DNA from: Volutella citrinella
Lineage: Eukaryota > Ascomycota > Sordariomycetes > Hypocreales > Nectriaceae
NCBI GenBank assembly: GCA_034401135.1
Contig: JAWZSP010000001.1
Location: 6,386,001 to 6,450,000, forward strand
Reading direction: 5' to 3'
DNA length: 64,000 bases
In this document: piece by piece, positions 10,719 through 22,600 of the stretch
Layout of the letters: the number at the start of each line of letters is the position of its first letter
Numbering within the stretch: position 1 is the stretch's first letter
Program-made: the position numbers and the translations under genes
The notes under the pieces: generated by a model
What the model was told of the DNA's origin: nothing
The model's database searches: none
What the model saw: only the letters and a program-made list of their open reading frames with translations

Positions 10719-11887
10719 ATGGACGTGTCCATGGCTGTAACGTCATCGTCCGCCTTGCCAGCGTATTTCGAACTTAGCTGGGCGATTCTCAGCACCATTG
10801 GCGTGTCCAACATCTTCTTCGGCCTGACCGTTGCGGGAATAACGGGGTTTCCGCCCATCGTCCTGACGCCGATAGTCGTGTCCGCAGCAGGTGCCCTCGC
10901 CAACGGTCTGTGCTACTACGCCTATTATGCAGACTATCCGATCCTCAACTCCGCGATAGCTTCGGGATTTGCCGATCTTACATGGCTGGTAAGAGTTGCT
11001 AGGCATCGGCCGGCCGTTAAGCACACCAAGCTCACTCAATTTAGATCCAAGAAGCTGGTCTCTCCTTTTACAGCTATTTTATTCTCACACAAATCCTCGA
11101 CCGCCGCGACAAAAAGATCTTCATACCCAGCTTTTGGTTCCTCATCGCCGCCATCTCTGCCATCCGTTTTTCTATTCTCGTCATTCGAGTGCAGTACATC
11201 ATGGGTGGATCCAAATCCAGCACCATGTTGCACACGGTTACCTCGCTACACATTGGATACTTCGTCTCTGTCGCACTGGTCGAGTGTCTCAGTGCATTCT
11301 TCCTGCTGCGCAAGTTCCGCTGGGCACGAGGGTCTGCTCTCAATGTCAACTTGTTCAGCTATTTGATGCGTAGCACAGAGACCAGGCTTGCGTTACTGGC
11401 GGTTATCGGTGTCACAAGAGCCGTGACATATTCCTTCCAGACGGCAGCGCAGGAAGCAACGACGGTGGCTAGTCAACTGGACCGATTTGCGTACACTTTT
11501 GAGTGCGTATTTCCGGTGATGATGCTGTAGGTGCAATTCTTTCATCGAATCCCTGAACCGCTGAACTAAAACAAAATTACCAGTATCGATATTCTCGCAT
11601 CCCGACTCGCGTTTTCCAATAATGCCAACTCATCCGACAGGTACAACGGCAACAAACCTTCTTCCCACCACGCAACTCGGCCGGCCGCGGAAGACGACGT
11701 GATTCAACTGGTCACTGTGCCTTCTAACGGCAGTCAAGTGCAACTGCAAGGCGTGAAAAACACTGGTTCAAGGAGCTCACAACATCTCTCTTCGGGAGAC
11801 AACTCAATAGTTGAAAGGTCTCAAGATGCCACAGGAGGGATTAGTAAAACGGTCGAGTTCCATATGTACGAGGCAAAACAGACATAA
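10719..11887 (+). CDS. Seven-helix integral membrane protein, fungal
   Basis: Three exons, 10719-10988, 11045-11526 and 11584-11887, joined in matching phases (0, then 2), give 351 residues. Seven hydrophobic segments are visible: 'ELSWAILSTIGVSNIFFG', the 'IVVSAAGALANGLCYYAYY' stretch, the 'EAGLSFYSYFIL' helix, 'FWFLIAAISAIRFSILVI', 'YFVSVALVECLSAFFLL', 'LALLAVIGVTRAVTYSF' and 'FECVFPVMMLIDILA'. A hydrophilic Ser/Asn-rich tail of about 80 residues follows. The ATG at 10719 was preferred over 10680 because of its context (gccaaaATGg). The layout suggests a receptor-like or transporter-like fungal membrane protein. No signature identifies ligand or activity. Confidence 0.75.
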
Positions 11888-12687
11888 CGAGATAATGTAA
11901 CTAGCTAATAGAGTCAACCAACGTTTCTACGTCATTCCGTCACTCGCAAAAGTGCAGATAGAGATTTGAGTCCGTCTTCGGGGCCTGCTACTGGAATTAA
12001 AACGGACTCTCCCCTCTCCTTTGTCGCAACTCTCGCCAGGCGGTTGAAGGCCTACCCATGGACCAGGATCTTGTTATGGTTCCCCTTCCGGTCGCGATAA
12101 TGCCAAAGGATTAGGTGACAAGATGTTAGTTCCATATAGGGGCAAGGCTTTATCCCAAACGCATTTAGAGCAGCTTTCAATCCTCTGCAAGTTGCGTAAG
12201 ATCCTTAAGTGATGAACTTAGTGCTTCTTCTCTCCTTGCTTTCAAGCTCTGTTTGTCAACGCAACATCTGGAGAATGGGAGTGACAGCGCTCTAAATACA
12301 CTACGAGTATTCCGGATACCGTATAGTAAATGGTGGATATGAAATTCAAGTGATTGGTCCAGTAAGAAACACCAAAGCCTCCGAGGCACCCGTCGCTTAC
12401 GGAACCGGTCCGAAGTGTCTGCCGGATATAAATATGAAGTGAATGATTGCTATGGGACCTAGGAGATCTCTCATAATAATCTCGCATCAAAGAATCCAAC
12501 CTATTTAATCCCAATATGCCTATTAACCACCTCACTGAGAGATAAGTTTCATCCCGTTCCCATAGTGGATGTTGCTCGTTACCTCCCACTGTGATATGCC
12601 AGCATCATAATGGCTGAAGGCACACTTGTCGAGTCGAATTGCGCTGCTCTTCAGTCCGCTGGCTGGTACTTCCATACTCTCAAAAAA
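11888..12687. other. Intergenic, no gene seen
   Basis: Follows the membrane-protein gene. Short shadow frames only, no recognised motif. Confidence 0.45.
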
Positions 12688-12811
12688 TTGATTCCCATTC
12701 AATCCACCAATGGGCAATTATTACTACAGCAATGCAACCTCGACGGCATTACGCTAAGGCCGCCATACATGCACTCTCAGCGAATGGATACCTGCGGCAT
12801 CTGCAGGTTGT
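12688..12811. repeat. Diverged direct repeat, copy B
   Basis: Partner of 8410-8535, in the same orientation. It lies in the 5' region of the next gene, about 115-240 bp before its start codon, and does not belong to the signal peptide/TM protein. Confidence 0.7.
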
Positions 12812-12924
12812 GTCCGTTCACCCTCAGCCGCAGATGCTACCTTGACAGCCTAACCGCCCGACCCTGCGCAGATTTGACTCCTACACAAACAAAAACTCGT
12901 CCATTGTGGAAAAAGACGACGCAA

Positions 12925-13972
12925 ATGTTCCTCTTCCAGTATGCTGTCGTGATACTCGCGCTCTTGGCGGTTCCGCTCTTGGCCGAGCCTGGTGTCGCCA
13001 ACCTCCGCTTCGATGTTCGCCCGGGCAGGCATTTCGTTCTCCGGCTGACGGGATGCGAGGAGGGATGTGTGATTGAGCTTGTGCGGGGAGCGGCCGAGGT
13101 CTATCAAAGGTTGGCAGGTAAGACTCATCCTCGACTCACGGGCTATTCATAGCCGATCCTCACCTACTTACCGTCGCCCAGACAGCCTTACCTCCCAACT
13201 TAGTTTCACGCCCGGAAACATCCCGAGCGATAATTATGCATTCAAAATTACCGACAAAAGCGGCAGCGTCTACATCACTCCCTACTTCAAATACGTCGAT
13301 TCAATCCGCCGACTGAGCAAAGGAGCTATTGCTGGGGTAGCTGTCGGCGGCCCTGTCGCCTTCCTCCTCATCATAGCAGGCATCTGGATTTGGCGGAAGA
13401 AGCGACACGAAATGGAAAAGAAGACTGCAGAGGATGGCATGATACTGGAACTTGACACCGGGGGACCAGCGAAGAAGGCTGAATTGGCCGCGGGCTCGAG
13501 GCCGGCTGAGCTGGATGGCACGTTCGAAATTCCTATACCAGAACTCGCCGCCCACGACCACGAGCCCAAGATTTCATCGCCCGAAGCGGGTCAGAAACGG
13601 GGAGTAGGGGCGAATGTGGCAGTTTCAGTGGCAGACTTGCAAGCAGAGAACCGGGAGGGCCGTGAGCCACAACCATCAAGCCCTCATGAGGCCAACCACG
13701 GGCAGAAGCAACACAGCCCCCGTTCCCCACAACATCGCACACCATCTGAATCAAAGGCTGCGGGCCCACGGTTGACAGTTTTGCCGCCTGGCTCGGAGAG
13801 CACGTCATTGCCTAGCTCGTTAACACCAAATGATGCCACCGAGGTCGAACGGTCCACACTCCAGAGCCAGTTTGAGCAGCTCGAGGCGCGGCGCCAGCGT
13901 CTTTTGGAGTTGAAGCAGATTGAGGAGGAGCAGGAGGACCTGAAGCAACGGATGAGTAGGTTAAAGAACTGA
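12925..13972 (+). CDS. Type I membrane protein, possible Kre9/Knh1-like ectodomain
   Basis: Two exons, 12925-13117 and 13182-13972 (phase 1), for 327 residues. The frame is open for 105 codons upstream, but ATG 12925 begins a clean signal peptide ('YAVVILALLAVPLLAEP'). A small beta-rich ectodomain of about 85 residues follows ('SFTPGNIPSDNYAFKITD'), resembling the Kre9/Knh1 fold of Ser/Thr-rich wall proteins. Then comes one membrane span ('AVGGPVAFLLIIAGIWIW') with a basic stop-transfer 'RKKRHEMEKK'. The cytosolic tail is Pro/Ser-rich and ends in a charged coiled coil ('EEEQEDLKQRMSRLKN'). A wall-sensing or wall-assembly role is inferred from layout only. Confidence 0.7.
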
Positions 13973-14257
13973 TATATAGCGAATCCGAGATGTAATGCTA
14001 GTTGAGTCGAAGCGAAGCGAACATGAGCGAGGTTCACATAGTGATTTTGTCGGGGGGGAGTCATGGTTGCTGCCTTGTGATTTTAGTTCCTTGTCCATCA
14101 AGTCTCACAGCGTGATGATTCTACACAAATCTCGAGGCAGGTTGCATCATCAAGGCTTGTTTATTTCTGCAAAGACTACCTGGCATCTTGCTATTCACTC
14201 CAGATCGCTCTCTTGTCTACACGCTAGCTCATCATGCGCCACTTCCCATCATATTTT

Positions 14258-15753
14258 CTACCTGCTGGTGTCCACCACGTATCGACCAGCAACGTTGCCC
14301 GCCAGCATCAAGTCATACACATCCTGCAGCTCCGTCAGGCCAACGACCCTAGGCAGTAAATATTAGCACACGCTGTGGATCAAATCGAAGAAGACCTACT
14401 TGTACGGGGCCTTGATCAACCCTTGCCTAAAAAATTCGATGGCCTCGGCAGTATCTTGCCTGTTGCCCACATAGCTACCCTTAATGTTGATCTCGCTGTT
14501 ACGTTCAAGTTAGTGCAGTTCGATCACGCAAGATTAGTTTCACACTTACCGGACGACAGTATCAAACACAGGAGCCTTGACAAAGGCATTGGCCGGAAGG
14601 CCTACACAAACAATGCAGCCCTTGCTCTTGACGTACTGACTCGCCTGTTGGAATGGCTTCTCGCTGGCAGCAAGAAGCAGGACAGCATCGGGGCCCGAGC
14701 CACCAGATGCTTGGCGAATATCCGCGACGACATCAGGGGACGATTTAAAGTCGACAAAGCTGTCAGCCCCGAGATCCATGCACACCTTGCGCTTGTCGTC
14801 ACCGCCATCGAGAGCAGTGACACGCAGACCCATGGCCTTGGCGTACTGGATGGCAAACACTCCAAGACCGCCTCCGGCGCCGGCAATAGCCACGTGCTGG
14901 CCAGGTCGGGCGCCGGATGACTTGAGCGCCTTGTACACAGTCAATCCAGCGCAGAGGATGGGCGCCACAGCCGCGAGGTCGCAGTCCTTGGGGATGCGAG
15001 CCACATGCGCAGCCTTGCCGACGGCATACTGCTGGAACGAGCCGTCGACGGTGTATCCAGAGAGCTCAGCAGACGAGCACAGCGACTCATCTGACTGTCG
15101 ACAGTGCTCGCAGCTCATGCAAGATCCGTGTAGCCACTTGATGCCGACGTGGTCGCCAATCTCAACGTCCTTGACGAGATTGCCCCGCGCGACGACGACG
15201 CCGGCGCCCTCGTGTCCGCCGACCAGGGGCATCTTGGAAGCGAGTGGCCAATCGCCATTGACGGCGTGCAGGTCCGTGTGGCAAACGCCACTGTACTTGA
15301 TGTTGATGAGCACCTCGTCCGAAGCCGGCTTGGGGACGGGGATCTTCTTGTATTGCACAGCTATCGAATCGTGAGCTTGAATTTTCCAAATTAACTGATA
15401 AGACTGAGATCCTTACGGCCTCCGACCTGCTCCAACACCTGCGCCCACTGCTCCTCGGGAATGATGGGCGCTGCCGCCGTGGCATACGTTGCAGTCTTGG
15501 CCACATTACTGCTGTGGGCGGCCTTGCTGCTGGTACCAAATCCGGTAGTAGTGGCCCTGCTCTCCGGGTTATGTCGTGCGCAGACCTGACCAGCAGATGA
15601 AGTACAGCTCGCGCAGAGTGTCCGTCTGGTGGAGCTGAAGCTGCGAGCAGCAAGTCGGGATGCAGCCGACGGCGCAATGCAGAGCTGTCGAGTGGCCAGT
15701 CCGGGCCTGCAGAGCATCCCACCTCGGGCAAGGATTCCGGTCGGGGGTCGCAT
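14258..15753 (-). CDS. Zinc alcohol dehydrogenase, probably mitochondrial
   Basis: Four exons on the minus strand: 15753-15417, 15360-14550, 14495-14400 and 14348-14258. All phases close, giving 444 residues. The enzyme oxidises primary alcohols or reduces aldehydes with NAD(H). Catalytic zinc ligands lie in '[16 protein letters not shown]' and 'GGHEGAG'; four Cys of the structural zinc are in '[17 protein letters not shown]'. The Rossmann glycines are 'GAGGGLG', and the end 'AGRYVVD' is the usual ADH finish. The family is normally about 350 residues; here roughly 95 Arg/Ser/Ala-rich residues precede the core, which looks like a mitochondrial presequence as in yeast ADH3. Part of this extension could instead hide an extra intron. 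Confidence 0.9.
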
Positions 15754-15844
15754 GGTGTGTGGTTCGTCTCAGTGTAAGCGGGCGGTCGTGGTGTGTTCGG
15801 GGTGGCAATGCACCGAGAAGGGCCGAGAAGGGCGACGCAGCCCG

Positions 15845-15853
15845 ACTTTATAT
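15845..15853 (-). promoter_or_regulatory. Candidate TATA box of the alcohol dehydrogenase gene
   Basis: On the minus strand 'ggatataaagt' sits about 95 bp before the start codon, next to a CCGGGG motif that fits the loose CreA/Mig1 consensus SYGGGG. Position and sequence are suggestive only. Confidence 0.3.
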
Positions 15854-17550
15854 CCCCGGGCGAGTGGCAGAGCCGCAATATACCATGGGCCGCACCAGTC
15901 ACCCTATTACTGGCATTGTGGTGCCACGGATGAAGCGGAATCTCGCTTTGCTCCACTGCGGCCTGTCGTCATACGATTGTGTGCGAAGCGACTCCACGTG
16001 GTGTCAACGGCGATCGGATCCGCGGTTTGGCGAGGAAAAAGAGGATGCTAGCCCACAATTATGATAAGCACTGGCTCGCAGATAACAAAATCCTGGCCTA
16101 ATGCGCGTGATGTGATGAGACTGCCACGACGGTTTGACAGCAAATGACAGCAGCAGAACTACACATTGCTGTAAAAGGGCACTGTTGTTACGCGAACAGC
16201 ACAATCAGGGCAGAACCTTCTGCAATAGCAAGTTGAAGCATATTCAAGGTTGGAAGAGACTGGAAAGTTTGGGTGGTGGAAAGTATGTTGAGATTGAGGA
16301 ATGTGGGTAAACCTTGGGGCTTCTCCCAGATTTTATCAGCATCTAAGTCTGTGGTCCTCCATCTACAAGCACATTCTCGCTGCAATTGAAGGGCTTCGTT
16401 CGGTTGCCAATTTCCATCTCGCAGATCGTGCGATATAGCCCACGCAGGATGGCTCGTGATGCAAGTGAAGCTCTGTATTAAGCGTAGGAGTCTCGAGTTC
16501 CACATTTCAGCGCTAAACATGGCGATTCAGGTGCCGTACGTGGGTATTTTATATTGTTGGAATAGAGAATGAAATTGACAGGCGAATTGTTCAGAGCGCA
16601 GTTGTCGGAGATTGAGACCTTGAGGGCTTGATTTGATCTGCGGGATAATACGTTCTCACCAACACCACATGCCCATGTCCCTTGGAAATCCAAGTACCAA
16701 TTAAAATTCAGGACTACTTCTTGAGTGAGCTCCTTTAAGTCTTATAAGGCGCAGCCTCTCCTATCATTGTTGCCCAAGACTACGATAACTCGTCTACCCT
16801 GTGTGCGACAATTAATGCCATGTTTGGCTTGATTCGCCGCCAATTTTGCCGAAACGTTTGAATTCGAATCTCGTATTTCAAGCTACTTCTAGGTTTCTAT
16901 TGGCCCATCCAAAATATCCATCTACGCAGAAGGAAGAGAAATATTGAATTGCCGCGTTTGCCTGCCTCACAACTCTCCCTCTCAGGGCATCCGACCATCA
17001 ACACTTTAATGCGGCAATTTCATGCTTCAAATCATATCCAAGTATCTAGCCCCATCTGTCCAGGCTTCAAAGTTCGCTCTGGTCGGCTTCCAAGGGTGGC
17101 GTCCTCGGCGTTGGAAAGAACCGGCTTGTTGACCATCAGAGGCCCAGACACCGAGTGGCGCTAAAAAGCAGTAAGGCTGGACACCAAGTCCCTTGACCAC
17201 TAATACGGAGTACACGCTTCCCAATCCGAAGTCAACCAAGCAATCATAACAGAGGACATGGCCCTAACAACCAAATGAACCTGCCGCGACCCGTACACCC
17301 CGTTCCCGACCACACACACACACGTAAGCATCTATTTGATCACATGGTGTTTTGCCGCGGCCCTGCTACGTTGTGACCGGGGACATTTGCATTTCCCCTT
17401 CCTCTGTTCTTCCTCCAACATTCTGCAGCCACCCCCGACAGGCACGCTATTACGCAACAACTTCTACCGGCCCTACTCGGCATTTCTATTCCTGAATCCT
17501 CGGCTATCTCCTTGCGAAGCCGCGAAAAACTGCGCTGCGCCACCGGAGGC
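15854..17550. other. Divergent intergenic region, 1.7 kb
   Basis: Separates the divergent dehydrogenase and antiporter genes. No frame has a recognisable domain. A short CA run occurs near 17311-17324, and a C/T-rich stretch precedes the antiporter start. Confidence 0.5.
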
Positions 17551-19064
17551 ATGGGATTACTGTCCGTCACCAACTTCAATGTCGTGCTTAGCACACTGGG
17601 CGGCTGGCTCGTTCTCTACGGCGTTTTTTCGCACTGGGTCAAGGACACTCTGTACCTATCTGAATCCTGTGAGTTGAGCCTCCCACGTCTTTGCCCTGCT
17701 CGATTCCCTGACTGGTGGCCCCCGGGTTCCCGAGTAACTTGACCTAATGCCTGACCATCAACTTAGTTTTCTCGCTCCTCGCTGGCGCGATACTGAAATG
17801 CACCATCACGCTGATTGAACCCGACGGCTATACCATCTCGCCAGAATCCATTGCTTCCGTCACTCTGGACCTCAGCCGCCTCGTCCTGGGTATCCAGCTG
17901 GTCCTCGCTGGCATACAACTCCCCCAGCGCATCCTCAAGAGACAATGGAAGCCCCTCGCCCTCTTGCTTGGCCCAGGCATGCTTGGCATGTGGGTTTGTA
18001 GCAGTGCCGTCATTTGGATTCTTGTCCCAGACCTACCCATTCTCCACGCCATGGCTATTGCCGCCTGCATCACGCCCACGGACCCGGTGCTGTCGAGCAC
18101 AATCGTCAAGGGGAGGTGGGCTGACGAGAATGTCCCTAAAGAGCTGCAGGAGCTCATTGTTGCCGAGTCTGGCGCCAACGACGGTCTCGGTTACCCGTTT
18201 CTCTTCTTTGCGCTGTATTTGATTAAGTACACGGCGGCCGAAAGCCCTGCAGACGTGGGATTCGACTCAGCCTTCCGCCTCTTCTTTGGGCAGACGTGCT
18301 TCTACGTTGTCTGCATGAGCGTTCTGTACGGCTGGTTTGTGGGCTGGCTTTCCAAAATTGTGCTGCACTGGGCCCAGAAGAACAAGTACGTTAACCAGGA
18401 GAACTTTCTCCTTTTCCCGATTGGTCTGGCCATCTTCATCGTCGGCAGCTGCGGAACGGTGGGAAGCGACGACGTTTTGGCTTGCTTCATCGCGGGTAAT
18501 GTGTTTACGTGGAACGACTGGTTCCGCGTCAAGACGCTGGAGGATCCTTTGCAGGATGCATTCGACATGCTGCTCAATGTTGGCATCTTCATGTGGCTCG
18601 GTGTCGTATGCCCATGGGGCAGCTTTGTGGGGTCAAGCGTCATCTCCCCTGGCCGTTTGCTGGGGCTTGGTGTCCTAATACTCTGTCTCCGGAGGCTTCC
18701 TGCGATCCTTATGCTATACCGCGCCATACCACAAATCCAGAATTACCGACAAGCCCTCTTTGTAGGGTACTTTGGGCCCATCGGAGTTTCTGCCATCTTC
18801 TATCTCTACTTGGGGCTCGATTTTCTCAATGATTTGTCGGATACTGAAGGACATCGTGTGGATGTGAAGAAGTTGAGTGAAAGCATGATGGTTATCATCT
18901 GGTTTTTGATCATCTGCAGCATTGTAAGTCTTTCCTTTGCAGTTTTCGCATTTATAGCTAATCTTGTGCCACAGGTTGTACACGGTATCAGCATACCATG
19001 TGCCAGAATAATGACCAAATTACTAGATATGACAAGAACTCGCAGGATAGCTTTACCTGGGTAG
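17551..19064 (+). CDS. Na+/H+ antiporter (fungal CPA1 family, Nha1/Sod2 type)
   Basis: Three exons, 17551-17668, 17767-18923 and 18975-19064, for 454 residues. It exchanges cytosolic Na+ (or K+) for protons across the plasma membrane. Hydrophobic helices fill nearly the whole protein. Family landmarks are 'LEP'-type loop residues early on, 'ACITPTDPVLSS', the ion-site Asn-Asp in 'GANDGLGYPF', and 'SDDVLACFIAGN'. The last intron (51 bp) is in frame and stop-free, but removing it restores the expected 'CSIVVHGISIP' junction. The cytosolic tail is only about 20 residues, far shorter than the several hundred of yeast Nha1, so this is a short Sod2-like form. Confidence 0.9.
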
Positions 19065-19606
19065 ACATCATAGCTTACCACGAACCTAGGACAGATATAG
19101 ACTGTTCAAACTAAATTATCCATGGTGTTTCATTCCTCTTGCTTCTTTCAATATATGCCTCATCTGACACTCGCAGGTTTTGGAGACATTTGGCCCTGCT
19201 GCGTCTAGTCAGTCATCACCATTTGACTCGCCTCACTACGGAGCGTCAGTCCATCGGGCCTCATTCGCCGCCAAGGCCGTAATTTCTGCCTGTAATTCAA
19301 GGCCAGTCACTATGGCGTTCAGATTTGGTTCCCCGCGAATCAGAAGCCTTGTTTTCCTGCAGCTACTCCTGCAGGCCACGCCCATTAGGTCTCATCGGAC
19401 CGCTTCAGACTCTGGACCCTGCGAATCAGGATGTCTGAAGTTTCACCCTCGCCAGCCTGATTTTTCCAAATTACAATGCACTTGTCGGGCGGTGTCAGCA
19501 TATCCCCCGCACGCCGAGAGGACAATACCTCCCTCAAACCTTTCCTCTTCTCCATTCCATCAACACTCCAGCACCAGTTTCTGCTTCCATCTGACAATCT
19601 GCAGTC
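19065..19606. other. Intergenic / promoter of the Clr5-ankyrin gene
   Basis: Runs between two genes on the same strand. Short shadow frames only. The pyrimidine-rich 100 bp before 19607 look like a fungal 5' leader. Confidence 0.5.
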
Positions 19607-22600
19607 ATGCCCGCACCAGCAACAACTTATAGCGATGCTGAATGGCTTGCTCAGAAGCCCTCCATACGGGCCATGTATCTCACAGAAAGGCTGACGCTTG
19701 ACGGCATGAGAGAGAGGTTGGCGATGCAAGGGTTTCATGCCAGGTGAGTTGGAGACTTGGCATATTTGGAGTGCATTCCCATCTCATCAATCTCGCAGCA
19801 ATCACCAACTCGAGTACAAGCTCAAGACGTGGCGGTTTCGGAAAAAGCTGCCTCGCAAAATTGGCGAGGCTGGGTGGCAGTATATCGGCCATCGGATTTC
19901 TCAGCGCAGCCTCCAGGGCAAGCAGACACGAGTCATCCACGGGGGTGAGATTCTGGCCATGCAAAAGGTTCAAAGGGAGACGAGACGGCACCACCAGAAC
20001 CGATATGGAAGAGGTATGTCGAATAGTTGTGCTTGATTCTATGTCGTGATTCTAACAGCCGCACAATAGCGCCCAGTCCCGCGCTACCTGAGGGTTTGAA
20101 AGTGACATTGCGTACTCCATCCCCCCCACCATCGAATCCCTTCGGCTTTCAAAATCTTCCTTGGACACGGTTCCAAACTTATGAGATCAAAGGTGATAAG
20201 TTCATTGTCGCCGATATGACTACTTGGGCTGACGAGTCGGTAGACCTTCCATTGAGATTCTCCGCGAAGACGACACATACAGATGTTTCGTATTTTAGCA
20301 AAGGCTTTCCGGTTTCGATGCTACTGAGCCTACGACACGATCCGCAAGATGTGCGTGTTCGAAACCCCTTGATTTACATTGAGTCTATACTTCGGGGCAC
20401 TCTACCAGAACAATATCCAGGAGAAACAAAACACCGAGTGGAAGTCATGTTGAAGGGCCCAACGAAGCATGCCTTACAAGAGGAGTTGATGCTCCTGTTG
20501 TTCCATCTTTCCAACAAATCAATAGCGAATCATACAAGGTGGAGTGAGATCTTTCACATCATTGATTGCTCTGGCATAACGTCCTCGCCGATTCGCATTG
20601 ACAACACACAGTTCACTTTGCTAGCGGCTCGTGAAGCACTTTTCCAGCTTTGCTTTGCTGTTGTGTGGGAGAGCTGCAGACCGATGTCGAAGGAGTTCCT
20701 TCATCGACAACAGGAATGGCGGGAGCTGGTTGAATTCAAGGTGCGACGAGTCGTCAAGTGGCTCTTGGCATCTGGCCAGTCGGCGAATACACAATGCCCA
20801 ATGTTACCTGGGGTGCACATTCCGGCTTTAGCCATCGCAACACGATCAAAAGACCACGCGCTTCAGCTTGCTCTTCTCCAGAGTCAGGCTAGCACCAAAT
20901 ATTATCCCCGGCACTTTTGGCTAGAGAATACTCCACTTCGCAAGCTCACTTGCCCGCTGATATTCATTGCGATTGAATCATCTGACAGCATTGAAGATGT
21001 AACGAAGAGTTCAAGGCTGATTCTTCAATATGGCGCTAGCATTTGGCACATTCAGAGGACCCGATCTGGGATGATATACGAGACAACAGCCCTCACCCTA
21101 GCTGCCGGACACCGTGACGAGGCGGTTGCAGTCTATTTTGTGGACAACCTGATGCATTACATCATCGAGCATGCCGGGAATCAGAAGAAAGCTCGCTTCC
21201 TCACCACCGATGTTGCTATTTCTGCCGCCCTAGCTGGTAATGTGCTTGTGATCAAACGACTTCAAGAATACGGCTTGAACGTGGCACAAACCAACAAACA
21301 TGGGATCTCTCCTCTGCATGCTGCAGCAAGAGAGGGGCACGTTGCATGTTGCAGACTGCTCGTCTCTCTTGGATCCGAAATCGACCCTCACCTGGATGGA
21401 CATCCATCACCGCTTATCCTCGCAGCCTTCGGTGGCCATATGGACGTGCTTGAGTTTTTGCACAAATCTGGCGCCATCGTTGATTACGGAGTCAACATCA
21501 ACCAGAAATCACAAATTTTTATCAGAAAGAGATACCTGGAGGACAAGTGGCTTGCTTACAAGAGGTTTGCTTTTATCGAGCTGGAACAGGGTTTGACACC
21601 GATTACTGCTGTTCTCGGGTCTTGGCCGAGGGGAGGCAAATCGCATTCTGCTGAGGTGGTCTCGTACTTGATCAGAAATGGTGCAACTATCCCACCCTGG
21701 GCGGCGGCAGCGGCAGCAAGCCATTCCCCTATTGACCTGGAGTTACTGGCTATGGTCCTTGTTGCCGGCGGTGACCCCAGTATACGTGCTCCTTTTTTCC
21801 AACAAACCCCGCTAGAAATGGCGCTTGGTCACGCCACTGGGAGGGGGCGGACCTCTGACGGCGATGGACCGGCTATCGAGGCGGCCACAATGTTGCTGCA
21901 TGCTGGTGCCCATATTTCCCCAGGCGATGCTGTTCGGGCGATGAGACTGAAGGATCCGGAGCTTGTGGAGCTTGTCCTCGCAAAAGATGTACCCTTCGTG
22001 TCAACTATCCGAACGCCGAATCAATTTAGGAGCGACGGCCGCGACTCGCAACATATTCCATCAAACCCTCAATATAGAGTAAGCAGCCGCGGCTACTTGT
22101 TCGACAATCGATTTGATCGCGCGTATCGCTTTGACAGGAGTAAAGGCTTGACGCTGTTAGAACAAGCCATACGAACTGGCGATCCTGCCTTGATCGACAT
22201 TGCCCTTGCCCACGATCCGCACTGCTACTCCCCAGGAGCACTCTGCGCTGCCACGTTGCAATCCGCTTTATCCAACAGCGATGCTTCACTGGTATTCCGA
22301 CTTCTATTGAATCGTGAACACTATGAATCCGACCACAATTCCCTCGAGATAGAAACTACTGCTATTGGAATAGCCGCATGTTTTGAGCAACTCGATATCT
22401 TGAGCCAACTTCTAGCCATCATACCTACACGCAGCTCTGCTCGCCTACCCACGCTGAGCAACGGTGAAGTTTCCCTACATATGCAACACGACATCCGCCA
22501 TCATGAAGTTGAAACATTTGGATGGTTCTGGGAACGTAATTTGAACGTCGGCTCAGTCATCAATTTCACGCTCGGTGGGCCGATCCAGATCACTGAACAA

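Noticed and set aside
12610..12924. In-frame upstream extension of the type I membrane protein
   Set aside because: It overlaps the diverged duplicated repeat, and the signal peptide begins at 12925, so the extension is probably untranslated.
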